DNA of 45,032 nucleotides from Pseudomonas sp. GM48 (GCF_000282335.1 NZ_AKJM01000077.1:1-45032), one strand, 5' to 3'. Shown: positions 1 through 7,718, counted from the first letter of the stretch. Made by a program: numbers and translations. Notes: generated by a model not told the origin, from the sequence alone.

Positions 1-30
1 GCAGCCTCGCAGGCTCGGCAGCTGCTACAG
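1..30. repeat. Partial REP arm (TGTAGCAGCTG family), cut by window edge
   Basis: The first 30 bases end in GCAGCTGCTACAG. This matches the right-hand arm of the three complete repeats at 16769-16899, 21415-21548 and 31328-31459. It is probably the outer arm of a REP doublet whose other arm lies outside the window. Bases 31-64, up to the stop codon of the next gene, show nothing recognisable. Confidence 0.6.
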
Positions 31-64
31 ATCGCATTACTGCTTAACTGACTGGCATTAGCCC

Positions 65-532
65 CTAAAGCCCCAGCCCCTGTTGCACCACAACAAGCAG
101 ATCGGTTTCCGTCAGCGCCACCGCGTCCAGTTGCGCTGTGGCCTGCTCGATCGTTTGTAGCCACCAGTGTGTTTCACCATGTTCGTCCACGGTGCGCAAC
201 AGGGCGAACTCGTTGCCCGGGGAGTGAATCGCTACGCGCCCCTCGCCATCTGCCGTGAAGCGTGCAACCGGGTCAAAGGTAATGCTGTGCTCGTTGCCGG
301 CGATCACCAACTGGTCAATGGCGTAATTGAAAGAATCACCATTGGGGTGACTCTCGATCACGTGGGTGGGGTTGCGCCGCAGGACCAGGCCGGCTTCGGT
401 CAAGGGCTGCAGCCAGGTCTCTATCCGTTGATACAGTTCGTAGACCTGGCCCGGCCAGGCATCGATCGCCTGATCCGCGCTGGCAAGCCGTGTTTGTTTC
501 AATTTTGCCGCGAGCTCGTCTGCCTTGCTCAT
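65..532 (-). CDS. Conserved-looking hypothetical protein, 155 aa
   Basis: I do not recognise this protein. It has 155 residues, starts with ATG at 530-532 and has a Shine-Dalgarno-like AGGGA about 6 nt upstream. It is acidic and soluble, with no signal peptide or membrane segment. The N-terminal third looks helical and amphipathic (residues 1-50). The middle alternates hydrophobic and polar residues, which suggests beta strands, and an aromatic HWWLQT motif lies near residue 120. It is transcribed divergently from the diguanylate cyclase gene, and the two share the intergenic region 533-741. It could be a small cytoplasmic accessory or immunity-like protein, but nothing in the sequence decides this. 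Confidence 0.75.
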   Translation of the reverse strand: MSKADELAAKLKQTRLASADQAIDAWPGQVYELYQRIETWLQPLTEAGLVLRRNPTHVIESHPNGDSFNYAIDQLVIAGNEHSITFDPVARFTADGEGRVAIHSPGNEFALLRTVDEHGETHWWLQTIEQATAQLDAVALTETDLLVVVQQGLGL

Positions 533-617
533 GTCGATTCCCTGTATTGATGTCAGTCTAATCGTAGCTCGTTGGCGCGCAGGCAGCGCTGCCCTGGGTC
601 AAGTTTGCAGCGCCACC

Positions 618-665
618 GGGCAAGTGTGACCACTGGGCAAGTGATCGCCCATTTATCCTGGATAA
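618..665. promoter_or_regulatory. Direct repeats and palindrome in divergent intergenic region
   Basis: GGGCAAGTG occurs twice at a 17-bp interval (618-626 and 635-643). It is followed by the perfect inverted repeat TTATCC-T-GGATAA at 653-665. The elements lie between two divergent genes, where an operator would be expected. No regulator is encoded beside them, so the role is inferred from position and symmetry only. Confidence 0.25.
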
Positions 666-741
666 CCCCGTAAACTACGCCCCAAAAAGACTGAGGGCTT
701 TGGCTCGTTGCCCATGCCTTGCCCCCCGACAGGATGAACTT

Positions 742-2313
742 TTGCCCACACGCTTGAACGACCCGGACCATGCCCCAGGCGTCGCATTGAAACGCATACC
801 GCTGCGTAAGGTCGCGGCATTGTTCATTGCCACGGTGTGTCTGTGCCTGTGCGGTTTGCTCTACCTGCAACTGGAACAGTCCCGTCGCCATGATCTGAGC
901 CAGGCGCAAGTGGCGTCTTCGAACCTTACGCGGGCCATGGCGCAGCAAGCCGAAGACACCTTCATGAAGGCCGACCTGGTGCTGACCAGTCTGGTGGACT
1001 GGATTCAGGCCGACGGTTTCGGCCCGGATCAACGACCACGCTTGCAGCAGACCTTCGCCCGGCGGGTGCTGGCGCTGGATCAATTGCACGGCATCCTGCT
1101 GTTCGACCAGAAGGGCCAGTGGGTGGTGACCTCGTTTGAAAACCTGCCCCGGGGTGCCGGGGTGGCGGATCGTGAGTACTTCAAGTATCACCAGCAGAAC
1201 GTATCGTCGGTGGCGCATATCGGCCCGGCCATCCGCAGCCGGGAAAACGGCGAGTGGATCATTCCGATTTCCAAACGGGTCAATGACAAGAACGGGCATT
1301 TCCAGGGCGTGTTGCTGGCCGGCATCAAGATGTCGTACTTCGACCAGTTCTTCAAAAGTTTCAGTCTCGACGACAATGGCTCGATGTTTCTCGGCCTGAC
1401 CGATGGCACATTGTTGGCGCGTCGACCTTTTGTAGAGGCGCAGATCGGCGTGTCGCTGGCCCAGGGCGAGATTTTCCAGAAGTTCCTGCCACTGGCCACC
1501 ACCGGTAATGCGATGTTCACGTCCATCATCGATGGTGTGACACGCATGTACGGTTACCGCCAGCTGGAGGCGTATCCGCTGGTGGTCGCAGCTGCGTCGT
1601 CCACGGAGACCATTCTCGCGGACTGGTACGACACGGCGTTTCGCTCCAGTCTCATCGTTGCCCTGGTGTTGCTGGTCGTGGGCTTGTTCGGGTGGGTGTT
1701 CCTGCATCAGGTGCGTGTTGGCGAGCGGGTCGAGTCGGATTTGCGCAGGGCCCAGCAAGCACTGGAGCTGATTGCCACCCACGACAGCCTGACCGGGCTG
1801 GCCAACCGCCGGTTGTTCGAGCGGGCGCTGGGCATCGAGTTCGGGCGCGGCGCCCGGCAGGCGAGCCCCTTGAGTCTGATCATGCTCGATATCGATTACT
1901 TCAAGCGCTACAACGACACCTACGGCCACGTGATGGGAGACCATTGCCTGGCCGAAGTAGCCCGTGCGCTGAAGAGTTGCTGCCACCGCAAGGCCGATCT
2001 GGCGGTGCGTTACGGCGGTGAAGAGTTTGCGGTGCTGCTGCCGGACACCGACATCCACGGCGCCATGACGATTGCCGAGCAGATCCGCCGTAGCGTCATC
2101 GACAAGCACATCAGTCACACCGGCTCGCCCAACGGTTACGTGACGGTCAGTCTGGGTTGCTATTCGTTTGTGCCGTCGGGACGTGACAGCATGGACGTGT
2201 TCGTTGAGCGGGCGGATGCGGCGCTGTATCAGGCCAAGCATTCGGGGCGAAACCGCGTGGCAACGTTGTCGATGGCCGGTGGAGTCGAAGCGTTGATGCG
2301 TTCCGATCGTTGA
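742..2313 (+). CDS. Membrane-bound diguanylate cyclase (periplasmic sensor, GGDEF)
   Basis: Makes cyclic di-GMP from two GTP at the inner membrane. From the chosen start the protein is about 523 aa. A first membrane helix (near residues 20-43) is followed by a periplasmic region of about 250 residues with the look of a Cache-type sensor domain. A second helix (SSLIVALVLLVVGLFGW) and a cytoplasmic GGDEF domain follow. The active-site motif reads GGEEF at residues 425-429. The product-inhibition site RxxD (RKAD) lies five residues before it, so both catalysis and feedback should be intact. No ATG fits the N terminus. TTG at 742 has AGGA seven nt upstream and is preferred, but TTG at 700 or 754 cannot be excluded. 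The periplasmic ligand is unknown. Confidence 0.85.
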   Translation: MPTRLNDPDHAPGVALKRIPLRKVAALFIATVCLCLCGLLYLQLEQSRRHDLSQAQVASSNLTRAMAQQAEDTFMKADLVLTSLVDWIQADGFGPDQRPRLQQTFARRVLALDQLHGILLFDQKGQWVVTSFENLPRGAGVADREYFKYHQQNVSSVAHIGPAIRSRENGEWIIPISKRVNDKNGHFQGVLLAGIKMSYFDQFFKSFSLDDNGSMFLGLTDGTLLARRPFVEAQIGVSLAQGEIFQKFLPLATTGNAMFTSIIDGVTRMYGYRQLEAYPLVVAAASSTETILADWYDTAFRSSLIVALVLLVVGLFGWVFLHQVRVGERVESDLRRAQQALELIATHDSLTGLANRRLFERALGIEFGRGARQASPLSLIMLDIDYFKRYNDTYGHVMGDHCLAEVARALKSCCHRKADLAVRYGGEEFAVLLPDTDIHGAMTIAEQIRRSVIDKHISHTGSPNGYVTVSLGCYSFVPSGRDSMDVFVERADAALYQAKHSGRNRVATLSMAGGVEALMRSDR

Positions 2314-2425
2314 AGTGCTTTTCCTGCCGGTGGTCCGTCTCTCGGCCCCGGCTGAATTGATCGTCTAGAGTTCCGTTAGCTCTGCCGAACCAGGCAGGCT
2401 TCCCTTTGCACGGACGATCGCCAAC

Positions 2426-3337
2426 ATGTTGATACCTCCAACGTTGACAGCCGTTGCTCTGACCGTTGCAGCCATTGTCGTTTTGCCGCTGACCAGCCAG
2501 GCACAATCGAAAATCACTGCCGAAGAAGCTCACGCGATCGGTGTGGATGCCGATCTCTATTTTTACCCACTGCCGAGCATGGATCTCACTCGCAAGCAAT
2601 TCACCGGTAGCGAGCCGGGCAAGGAATTCGGCAAAGACCCGATGAACATGTTTGTGAGTGTGCCGCAGTACCCGCCCGCCGATTTCAATGGGGCAGTGCG
2701 CTCCAATTCCGACACGTTGTATTCGATTGCCTGGCTTGATTTGACCAAGGAGCCGCTGGTGATCACCGCGCCGGATACAAAAGGGCGTTTCTACCTGTTA
2801 CCGATGCTCGATATGTGGACTGACGTGTACGCTTCGCCGGGCTGGCTCACCACGGACACCGAGGCCGGACAATTCCTGGTGACGCCGCCGGGGTGGACCG
2901 GCACGGTGCCTGCCGGGATGGGGCACCTGCCGGCGTCAACCCCCTTTGTCTGGGTCATCGGCCAAACCCGGACTGACGGCGCGGCGGATTACGCGGCGGT
3001 GCACAAGATCCAGGCCGGTTACACGGTGACGCCGCTGTCCCGGTCGGGCAAGGAACCTGAAGCCGTCACCGTGAACGTCGACGCGGCAGTGGACAGGCAA
3101 ATACCGCCGAAGATTCAGGTCGATTCCATGTCGGCTGCCACGGGCGTCTACGGCAACTACCACCTCAAGCGCGCCATCGTTACGCAGGTGGGGCACGGTA
3201 CCAACCTGCCCAATGACGCGATTTATCCGTTGAACATCGGCGACAGCAACGGCAAGCCACTCGGCAGCACGCACTAATACGTGCTGCATTTCGGCAAGGG
3301 CAATGCCGATAGTTCGCTGTGCCTCTACCCCAAGTGA
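2426..3337 (+). pseudogene. Decayed DUF1254/DUF1214 exported protein gene
   Basis: The reading frame opens with ATG 2426, a signal peptide (cut after SQA, about residue 26) and a clear DUF1254 N-terminal domain containing SNSDTLYS and a DMWTDVY motif. It stops at TAA 3275-3277 after 283 aa, whereas complete family members are usually well above 400 aa. The same frame continues after the stop with YVLHFGKG and NADSSLCLY, which resemble the family's C-terminal DUF1214 pieces, and ends at TGA 3335-3337. Two family segments appear to be missing: one near residue 230 (KIQVDSM joined directly to GVYGNY) and one between HFGKG and NADSSL. This fits two in-frame deletions plus a nonsense mutation. A shortened but functional exported protein remains possible. 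The function of the family is not well defined. Confidence 0.7.
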
Positions 3338-3339
3338 CA

Positions 3340-3376
3340 AAAAGCAGCCACTGACAGCCCGTCATCGGCTGCTTTT
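3340..3376. terminator. Bidirectional hairpin terminator
   Basis: AAAAGCAGCC at 3340-3349 pairs perfectly with GGCTGCTTTT at 3367-3376. There is a T run on the plus strand and an A run at the other end that gives T's on the minus strand. It lies between the convergent DUF1254 relic and the Gly-rich gene and overlaps the 3' end of the latter. Confidence 0.75.
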
Positions 3377-3688
3377 GCCTGTCCAGCTGCCCGTCCCGCC
3401 GCCAGCGCCCCCGGTTCCACCTCCGGGGGCGCCGGTCCCGCCACCCGCGCCACTGCCCGGACCATTGACGCCGGTGCTGCCGATTGACGAACCGGGGCCA
3501 CGACCGCGGCCGATGTCGCTCGAGGGGGCGCTGGGCCTGTTGTTGTCTGGCAGCACGGTTGAGTTGCGGCTTGCGCCCGATGTCGTACCCGTTGCGTCAG
3601 CGCCATCGCCGGACGCCGCAAGCGTGACCAGGGGCATCGCCGACAACAATCCCGTCAGGAGCAGCGAAGTCATTCTGATGTTCATCAT
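3362..3688 (-). CDS. Small secreted Gly-rich low-complexity protein, 108 aa
   Basis: This is an exported protein of unknown role. The start at 3688 (MMNIRM) is chosen because GGGAGA lies 5 nt upstream and a textbook signal peptide follows at once: basic start, hydrophobic LLLTGLL, cleavage after TLA-A near residue 24. The mature part is about 85 residues of Ser, Asn, Asp and Gly. It ends in glycine-rich blocks (GGGTG, PGGGTGG, AGGGTG) with almost no hydrophobic residues, so it should be disordered. A longer frame extends upstream of this start but lacks a ribosome site and would bury the signal peptide. The strong low complexity leaves some chance that this is not a stable protein. The opposite strand gives a Pro-rich mirror frame that is not credible. 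Confidence 0.65.
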   Translation of the reverse strand: MMNIRMTSLLLTGLLSAMPLVTLAASGDGADATGTTSGASRNSTVLPDNNRPSAPSSDIGRGRGPGSSIGSTGVNGPGSGAGGGTGAPGGGTGGAGGGTGSWTGKSSR

Positions 3689-4026
3689 GGTCGTCTCCCG
3701 GGATGAGTCGTTACCTGATGTGGGTGTGAAGGTGCGCGCGGTGGGTGCCGGACGATTGAACAGTGGCACGGATTTGACCGTTACCGGCACTGGGCCGCAG
3801 AGGATCACCAATCCATGGTCAAGCGAGAACCCTGTGGGAGCAACTGTTTTCACTATGCCACTCGTCACCGCCACTCGGTGCCATCGCGCAACATGGCATT
3901 CAGCTTGATCAGCAGGGCGCGCACAGGGCGATTGGCGAAATCAATTGTCGGCCGTACCGGTTCATCCCTTATACATAAAGCCCATCGGCGGAGTGATCCG
4001 CAGCGAACGTGCAAAAGGATTGAGCG
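3689..4026. other. 338-bp intergenic region, possible gene relic
   Basis: No intact gene is seen. It holds the leader of the Gly-rich gene on the minus strand and a fragment CTGTGGGAGC near 3834 resembling the start of a REP arm. A TATACA box at 3970-3975 could be the -10 of the acetyltransferase gene. On the minus strand, bases 3868-3960 read as a protein-like tail (IDFANRPVRALLIKLNAMLR) ending in a stop. This may be the end of a lost gene, but the evidence is only compositional. Confidence 0.35.
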
Positions 4027-4857
4027 ATGAGCGAGCCACGCCTGACTGACCGTGCTTTGTACCTGCAACGCCTGGGCTTCGATGCACCTCCGGCGCCAAC
4101 CCTGGAAACCCTGCGCCAACTGCAATTGCGCCACACTGGCGTTTTTCCATTTGAAAACCTCACCACGTTATCCGGCGAACCGGTGTTGATCGATTTGCCG
4201 TCCATCGAGCAGAAAGTCTTGCACAGTGGTCGTGGCGGTTACTGCTACGAACTCAACAACCTGTTTCTGGCCCTGCTTCAAGAGTTGGGTTTCGACGCCC
4301 GTGCCATCAGCGGCCGGGTGGTAATGGGCCAGCCGGAGGGCGCCTGGACTGCCCGGACCCATCGCCTGAGCCTGGTCATCATCGACGACGTGCGCTACAT
4401 CACCGACGTCGGCTTCGGCGGCATGGTGCCGACCGCGCCACTGTTGCTCGATTCGCGCGCCGAACAACTCACCCCGCACGAGTTGTATCGCATCGACCTG
4501 CACGTCGACGGTTTTACCCTGCGCGCCAACGTTGCGGGCGAGTGGCGAGCGATGTACATCTTCGACCTGCAACGCCAGGAAGATATCGATTTCGCTGTGG
4601 GTAACTGGTACGTCTCGACTCACCCCGAGTCGTCTTTCGTCAGGCAATTGATGGTGGCGCGCACCGGGGAGGGGTGGCGTCGTACGCTCAACAATGGCAG
4701 CTTCGCGATTCACCGGATTGGCCACGACAGCGAGCGGCGGCAGGTGTCTGATGTTCAGGAGTTGATTGGCTTGCTGGACAGCGAGTTCGGCATTCACGTA
4801 CCGGAACATCCGCAATTGGCGCGGACTCTGGAGCGATTGATCGCAGCGCCGCAATAA
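4027..4857 (+). CDS. nat: Arylamine N-acetyltransferase
   Basis: Transfers acetyl from acetyl-CoA to arylamines or hydrazines in the cytoplasm through a Cys-His-Asp triad. All three residues are visible: Cys73 in RGGYCYELN, His112 in ARTHRLSLV and Asp127 in TDVGFGG. The length of 276 aa is normal for bacterial members. The start ATG 4027 has AAGGA seven nt upstream. The gene stands alone and converges on the brnT-brnA pair, with a shared hairpin terminator. The natural substrate cannot be read from the sequence. Homologues in other bacteria act on xenobiotics or in secondary metabolism. Confidence 0.93.
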   Translation: MSEPRLTDRALYLQRLGFDAPPAPTLETLRQLQLRHTGVFPFENLTTLSGEPVLIDLPSIEQKVLHSGRGGYCYELNNLFLALLQELGFDARAISGRVVMGQPEGAWTARTHRLSLVIIDDVRYITDVGFGGMVPTAPLLLDSRAEQLTPHELYRIDLHVDGFTLRANVAGEWRAMYIFDLQRQEDIDFAVGNWYVSTHPESSFVRQLMVARTGEGWRRTLNNGSFAIHRIGHDSERRQVSDVQELIGLLDSEFGIHVPEHPQLARTLERLIAAPQ

Positions 4858-4875
4858 CTGGCGGATCGAAAACAT

Positions 4876-4910
4876 CACAAAGGGCTGGTCTGATTGATCC
4901 GCCCTTTGTG
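4876..4910. terminator. Bidirectional hairpin between nat and brnA
   Basis: CACAAAGGGC at 4876-4885 is perfectly complementary to GCCCTTTGTG at 4901-4910, with a 15-nt loop. It sits between two convergent genes, so it can end both transcripts. The T runs are short. Confidence 0.6.
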
Positions 4911-4912
4911 TT

Positions 4913-5218
4913 TCAGGGCCGAACACCCGGCTCCATTACCCGTTGGATTTCGCGCAAGGCCTCCGCCAGTTTTTGCTCCAGGCCCTTGAGTTCGGCAGGG
5001 GTGAGTGTTGGTTTCAGTTGTGCGCTCTTGCCTTCGTTGAGCAGGGCCCGGCGCAACGTATTGTTGATCGCTGTCTGGTAGCCATACCCCTCGCTTTCTG
5101 CCAGTGCCCGAGCGGCTTCGATGACGGCGTCATCGAGCATGATGGTGATGCGGGTCTTGCCTTTGGCGGGTGCCACGGCCCCGCGCCTGGCGTTACTGAA
5201 GTCGTATTCGTCTTTCAT
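4913..5218 (-). CDS. brnA: BrnA family antitoxin (ribbon-helix-helix)
   Basis: Antitoxin of a type II toxin-antitoxin pair. It should bind and neutralise BrnT and repress the shared promoter. The 101-aa protein has a basic, flexible N terminus. A ribbon-helix-helix segment follows (TRITIMLDDAVIEAARALAE, about residues 22-41, then GYGYQTAINNTLRRAL), matching the GYQT-IN-LR pattern of BrnA. The C-terminal tail is longer and more charged than in short BrnA proteins. It begins 3 nt after the brnT stop codon, so the two are one transcript with the toxin first, the usual BrnTA order. Confidence 0.9.
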   Translation of the reverse strand: MKDEYDFSNARRGAVAPAKGKTRITIMLDDAVIEAARALAESEGYGYQTAINNTLRRALLNEGKSAQLKPTLTPAELKGLEQKLAEALREIQRVMEPGVRP

Positions 5219-5221
5219 CGG

Positions 5222-5503
5222 TCATGCCTCCAGATACTGACGGCGTTCGCTTTTGGTTGCGATGCGCGCGGAAATGATTCGAACGAAATTCGGATCGCGG
5301 TGGGTGTACACGACGACCAGCAAACGGCCTTTGCCATCCAGCCCCAAGGTGACCCAGCGTTGTTCATCATGGTGGTTGTCCTCGATGGTCAGCGCTCGTT
5401 CGTCATGAAACACCGGTTCGGTCTCTGCGAGGCTGATGCCTTGGTGCTTGAGTTTGTTGGCTGCGTTCTTTGCCTTGTGAAACTGAATTTCGAATGGCTT
5501 CAT
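5222..5503 (-). CDS. brnT: BrnT family toxin (ribonuclease)
   Basis: Toxin of the BrnT/BrnA pair. The family has a RelE-like fold and cuts RNA to stop translation. Family features are visible along the 93 aa: N-terminal FEIQFHKAKNAANKLKHQGIS, then VFHDERAL, a central D-x-H-x-x-E segment (DNHHDEQRW), GRLLVVVYTHR, and the C-terminal RIISARIATKSERRQYL with its conserved Arg and Tyr. No Shine-Dalgarno sequence is seen before ATG 5503. The preceding 23 bases are an AT-rich palindrome that overlaps the start codon. Translation may therefore be weak or start near the 5' end of the message. The gene looks intact. Confidence 0.92.
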   Translation of the reverse strand: MKPFEIQFHKAKNAANKLKHQGISLAETEPVFHDERALTIEDNHHDEQRWVTLGLDGKGRLLVVVYTHRDPNFVRIISARIATKSERRQYLEA

Positions 5504-5525
5504 TATGCATACTTTATATGTATAA
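5503..5525 (-). promoter_or_regulatory. Putative BrnA operator overlapping the brnT start
   Basis: An imperfect 23-bp palindrome with arms TTATGCATA and TATGTATAA (8 of 9 positions symmetric) and a 5-bp centre. It covers the first base of the brnT start codon and contains -10-like TATA sequences. Antitoxin autorepression at the promoter is known for BrnTA. That this is the actual site is inferred. Confidence 0.55.
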
Positions 5526-5647
5526 AAAAGGGGCTGACCGTACCGATGGTCGCCAGGAATTCAAAAGACTAGTCAGCACGAGAGGTTGGACAGGGAGGGA
5601 TGTATTTCAAGGTTTTTGGTGAGGCCAGGAGGGTGAGTGGCAGGCGG

Positions 5648-5692
5648 AAATGGACAGGTATCCATTTTGTGACTGACAAGTTGTATACAACT
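5648..5692 (+). promoter_or_regulatory. Two operator-like palindromes upstream of the permease
   Basis: AAATGGA-N6-TCCATTT lies at 5648-5667 and the perfect 14-bp palindrome AGTTGTATACAACT at 5679-5692, about 70 nt before the permease start. The core TTGTATACAA fits the TnGTnnnACnA pattern recognised by GntR regulators of the FadR subfamily. No such regulator is encoded in this window, so control from elsewhere in the genome is inferred. Confidence 0.45.
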
Positions 5693-5758
5693 CTATAGAC
5701 ATTTGTCCTGAGTCTTGCATACAGTGTGCGCATAACAAAAACCAGGGAACCCCCTAAC

Positions 5759-7276
5759 ATGAAAACGCCCCATGTTTCACACCAACGGCCCGAGGACGAA
5801 AACCTAGGGATCGGCGCGAATATGGCTTATGGCCTGCAACATGTTCTGACCATGTATGGCGGTATCGTCGCGGTACCATTGATCATCGGCCAGGCTGCCG
5901 GGCTCTCGCCGGCGGACATCGGTTTGTTGATTGCTGCTTCATTGTTTGCGGGGGGGCTGGCAACGCTGCTGCAAACCCTGGGTTTACCGTTTTTTGGTTG
6001 TCAATTGCCGCTGGTACAGGGCGTGTCCTTCTCCGGCGTCGCGACCATGGTGGCGATTGTCAGCAGTGGTGGGGAGGGCGGGTTTCAGTCGGTGCTGGGC
6101 GCGGTAATAGCCGCGTCCCTGATCGGTCTGCTGATAACCCCGGTGTTCTCGCGTATCACCAGGTTCTTCCCGCCACTGGTGACTGGCATCGTGATTACCA
6201 CCATCGGCCTGACGCTGATGCCGGTAGCCGCGCGCTGGGCCATGGGCGGCAACAGCCATGCGCCGGACTTCGGCAGCATGGCGAACATCGGCCTGGCGGC
6301 GGTGACGCTGGTACTGGTTTTACTGCTGAGTAAAATCGGCAGTGCGACCATCTCCCGCCTGTCGATTCTGCTGGCCATGGTCATCGGTACGATCATTGCG
6401 GTGTTCCTCGGCATGGCGGATTTTTCGTCCGTCACCCAGGGCCCGATGTTCGGCTTCCCGACGCCGTTCCACTTCGGCATGCCGACCTTCCACTTCGCGG
6501 CGATCCTGTCGATGTGCATCGTGGTGATGGTGACGCTGGTGGAGACTTCGGCGGACATTCTTGCCGTCGGTGAGATCATCGGCACCAAGGTTGATTCCAG
6601 GCGCCTGGGCAACGGTCTGCGTGCCGACATGTTGTCGAGCATGTTCGCACCGATCTTCGGTTCCTTCACCCAAAGCGCCTTCGCCCAGAACGTCGGGCTG
6701 GTGGCGGTCACCGGCATCAAGAGTCGCTACGTGGTGGCCACCGGCGGTCTGTTCCTGGTGATCCTCGGCCTGCTGCCATTCATGGGCCGGGTCATCGCCG
6801 CCGTGCCGACCTCGGTTCTCGGCGGGGCCGGTATCGTGCTGTTCGGCACTGTCGCGGCCAGCGGCATTCGTACCTTGTCCAAGGTCGACTACCGCAACAA
6901 CGTCAATCTGATCATCGTCGCTACCTCGATTGGCTTCGGCATGATCCCGATCGCTGCGCCGAGCTTCTACGACCACTTCCCAAGCTGGTTCGCGACCATT
7001 TTCCATTCGGGCATCAGTTCTTCGGCGATCATGGCTATCGTGCTGAACCTGACGTTCAACCATCTCACTGCCGGTAACTCCGATCAGCAATCGGTCTTTG
7101 CGGCCGGTACCGAGCGGGTACTGCGTTATCAGGATCTGGCGGCATTGCGCGAAGGGGATTATTTCAGCGACGGCAAACTGCATGATTGCGACGGCAAAGA
7201 GATTCCGGTGCTGGAATCGGAACATGGCACGGTGGACCCGCGGCCGGTGCTGGCCAAGAGCAGCGAGCATGTCTGA
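5759..7276 (+). CDS. NCS2 family nucleobase (uracil/xanthine-type) permease
   Basis: Inner-membrane symporter that imports a purine or pyrimidine base. The protein has 505 aa and is almost entirely hydrophobic segments, as expected for about 14 transmembrane helices. The NCS2 signature QNVGLVAVTGIKSRYV lies in the middle, preceded by the SADILAVGEIIGT segment that supplies substrate-binding residues. The start at ATG 5759 is chosen because AGGGAA lies about 9 nt upstream. An upstream in-frame GTG at 5726 lacks a ribosome site. The substrate cannot be fixed from sequence. The conserved motifs suggest the xanthine/urate branch as readily as uracil. Upstream palindromes suggest regulated expression. 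Confidence 0.88.
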   Translation: MKTPHVSHQRPEDENLGIGANMAYGLQHVLTMYGGIVAVPLIIGQAAGLSPADIGLLIAASLFAGGLATLLQTLGLPFFGCQLPLVQGVSFSGVATMVAIVSSGGEGGFQSVLGAVIAASLIGLLITPVFSRITRFFPPLVTGIVITTIGLTLMPVAARWAMGGNSHAPDFGSMANIGLAAVTLVLVLLLSKIGSATISRLSILLAMVIGTIIAVFLGMADFSSVTQGPMFGFPTPFHFGMPTFHFAAILSMCIVVMVTLVETSADILAVGEIIGTKVDSRRLGNGLRADMLSSMFAPIFGSFTQSAFAQNVGLVAVTGIKSRYVVATGGLFLVILGLLPFMGRVIAAVPTSVLGGAGIVLFGTVAASGIRTLSKVDYRNNVNLIIVATSIGFGMIPIAAPSFYDHFPSWFATIFHSGISSSAIMAIVLNLTFNHLTAGNSDQQSVFAAGTERVLRYQDLAALREGDYFSDGKLHDCDGKEIPVLESEHGTVDPRPVLAKSSEHV

Positions 7277-7301
7277 TTAGTAAAGGCATCCTTCGGGATA
7301 C

Positions 7302-7400
7302 TGTAGGAGCGAGCTTGCTCGCGATGGACTTAAGAACGCCGCGTTTACCAAGTAGTACGCGCTTTCGTTAACGATCATCGCGAGCAAGCTCGCTCCTACA
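7302..7400. repeat. REP doublet, GTAGGAGCGAGCTTGCTCG variant
   Basis: Two inverted copies of TGTAGGAGCGAGCTTGCTCG face each other across about 50 bp. Relative to the common element in this window, both arms carry the same A-for-G changes, which keeps the hairpin paired. This suggests a separate subfamily rather than random decay. Confidence 0.85.
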
Positions 7401-7412
7401 TTCCGGCCACAA

Positions 7413-7445
7413 AAAAGCCCCTGATCTTTCGATTCAGGGGCTTTT
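7413..7445. terminator. Bidirectional terminator, permease / tRNA-Asn
   Basis: AAAAGCCCCTGA at 7413-7424 pairs perfectly with TCAGGGGCTTTT at 7434-7445. The A run and T run on either side let it work for the permease (plus) and for tRNA-Asn (minus). Confidence 0.85.
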
Positions 7446-7459
7446 CGATGTTGCTTGTC

Positions 7460-7535
<76 letters not shown>

Positions 7536-7718
7536 ATGGCGCGTATCTTACTGATTCAAAAAGAGAAGTCAAGCATCGAATAACAATTGGAGCGAATTAT
7601 CGGGACGGGCGGTGGTTTAGCGGCGATTGGCGGTTACCAGGATCACCCCAGAGGTCTACCATGGCCGCCCGGAAGTGGTGACACGCGCTGCCGGCCATTC
7701 GCCGAAAAGGTACGCGCC

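Noticed and set aside
553..2241. 562-codon open frame antisense to the diguanylate cyclase
   Set aside because: The translation has no domain, is rich in His, Gln and Arg as expected of a reversed high-GC codon pattern, and lies exactly opposite a clear GGDEF protein.
3303..3908. Pro-rich 201-codon plus-strand frame
   Set aside because: It is the complement of the Gly-rich gene; the minus-strand reading has a signal peptide and ribosome site, this one has neither.
5569..5760. 63-codon minus-strand frame upstream of the permease
   Set aside because: It covers the palindromes and promoter region, has no ribosome site and no recognisable product.
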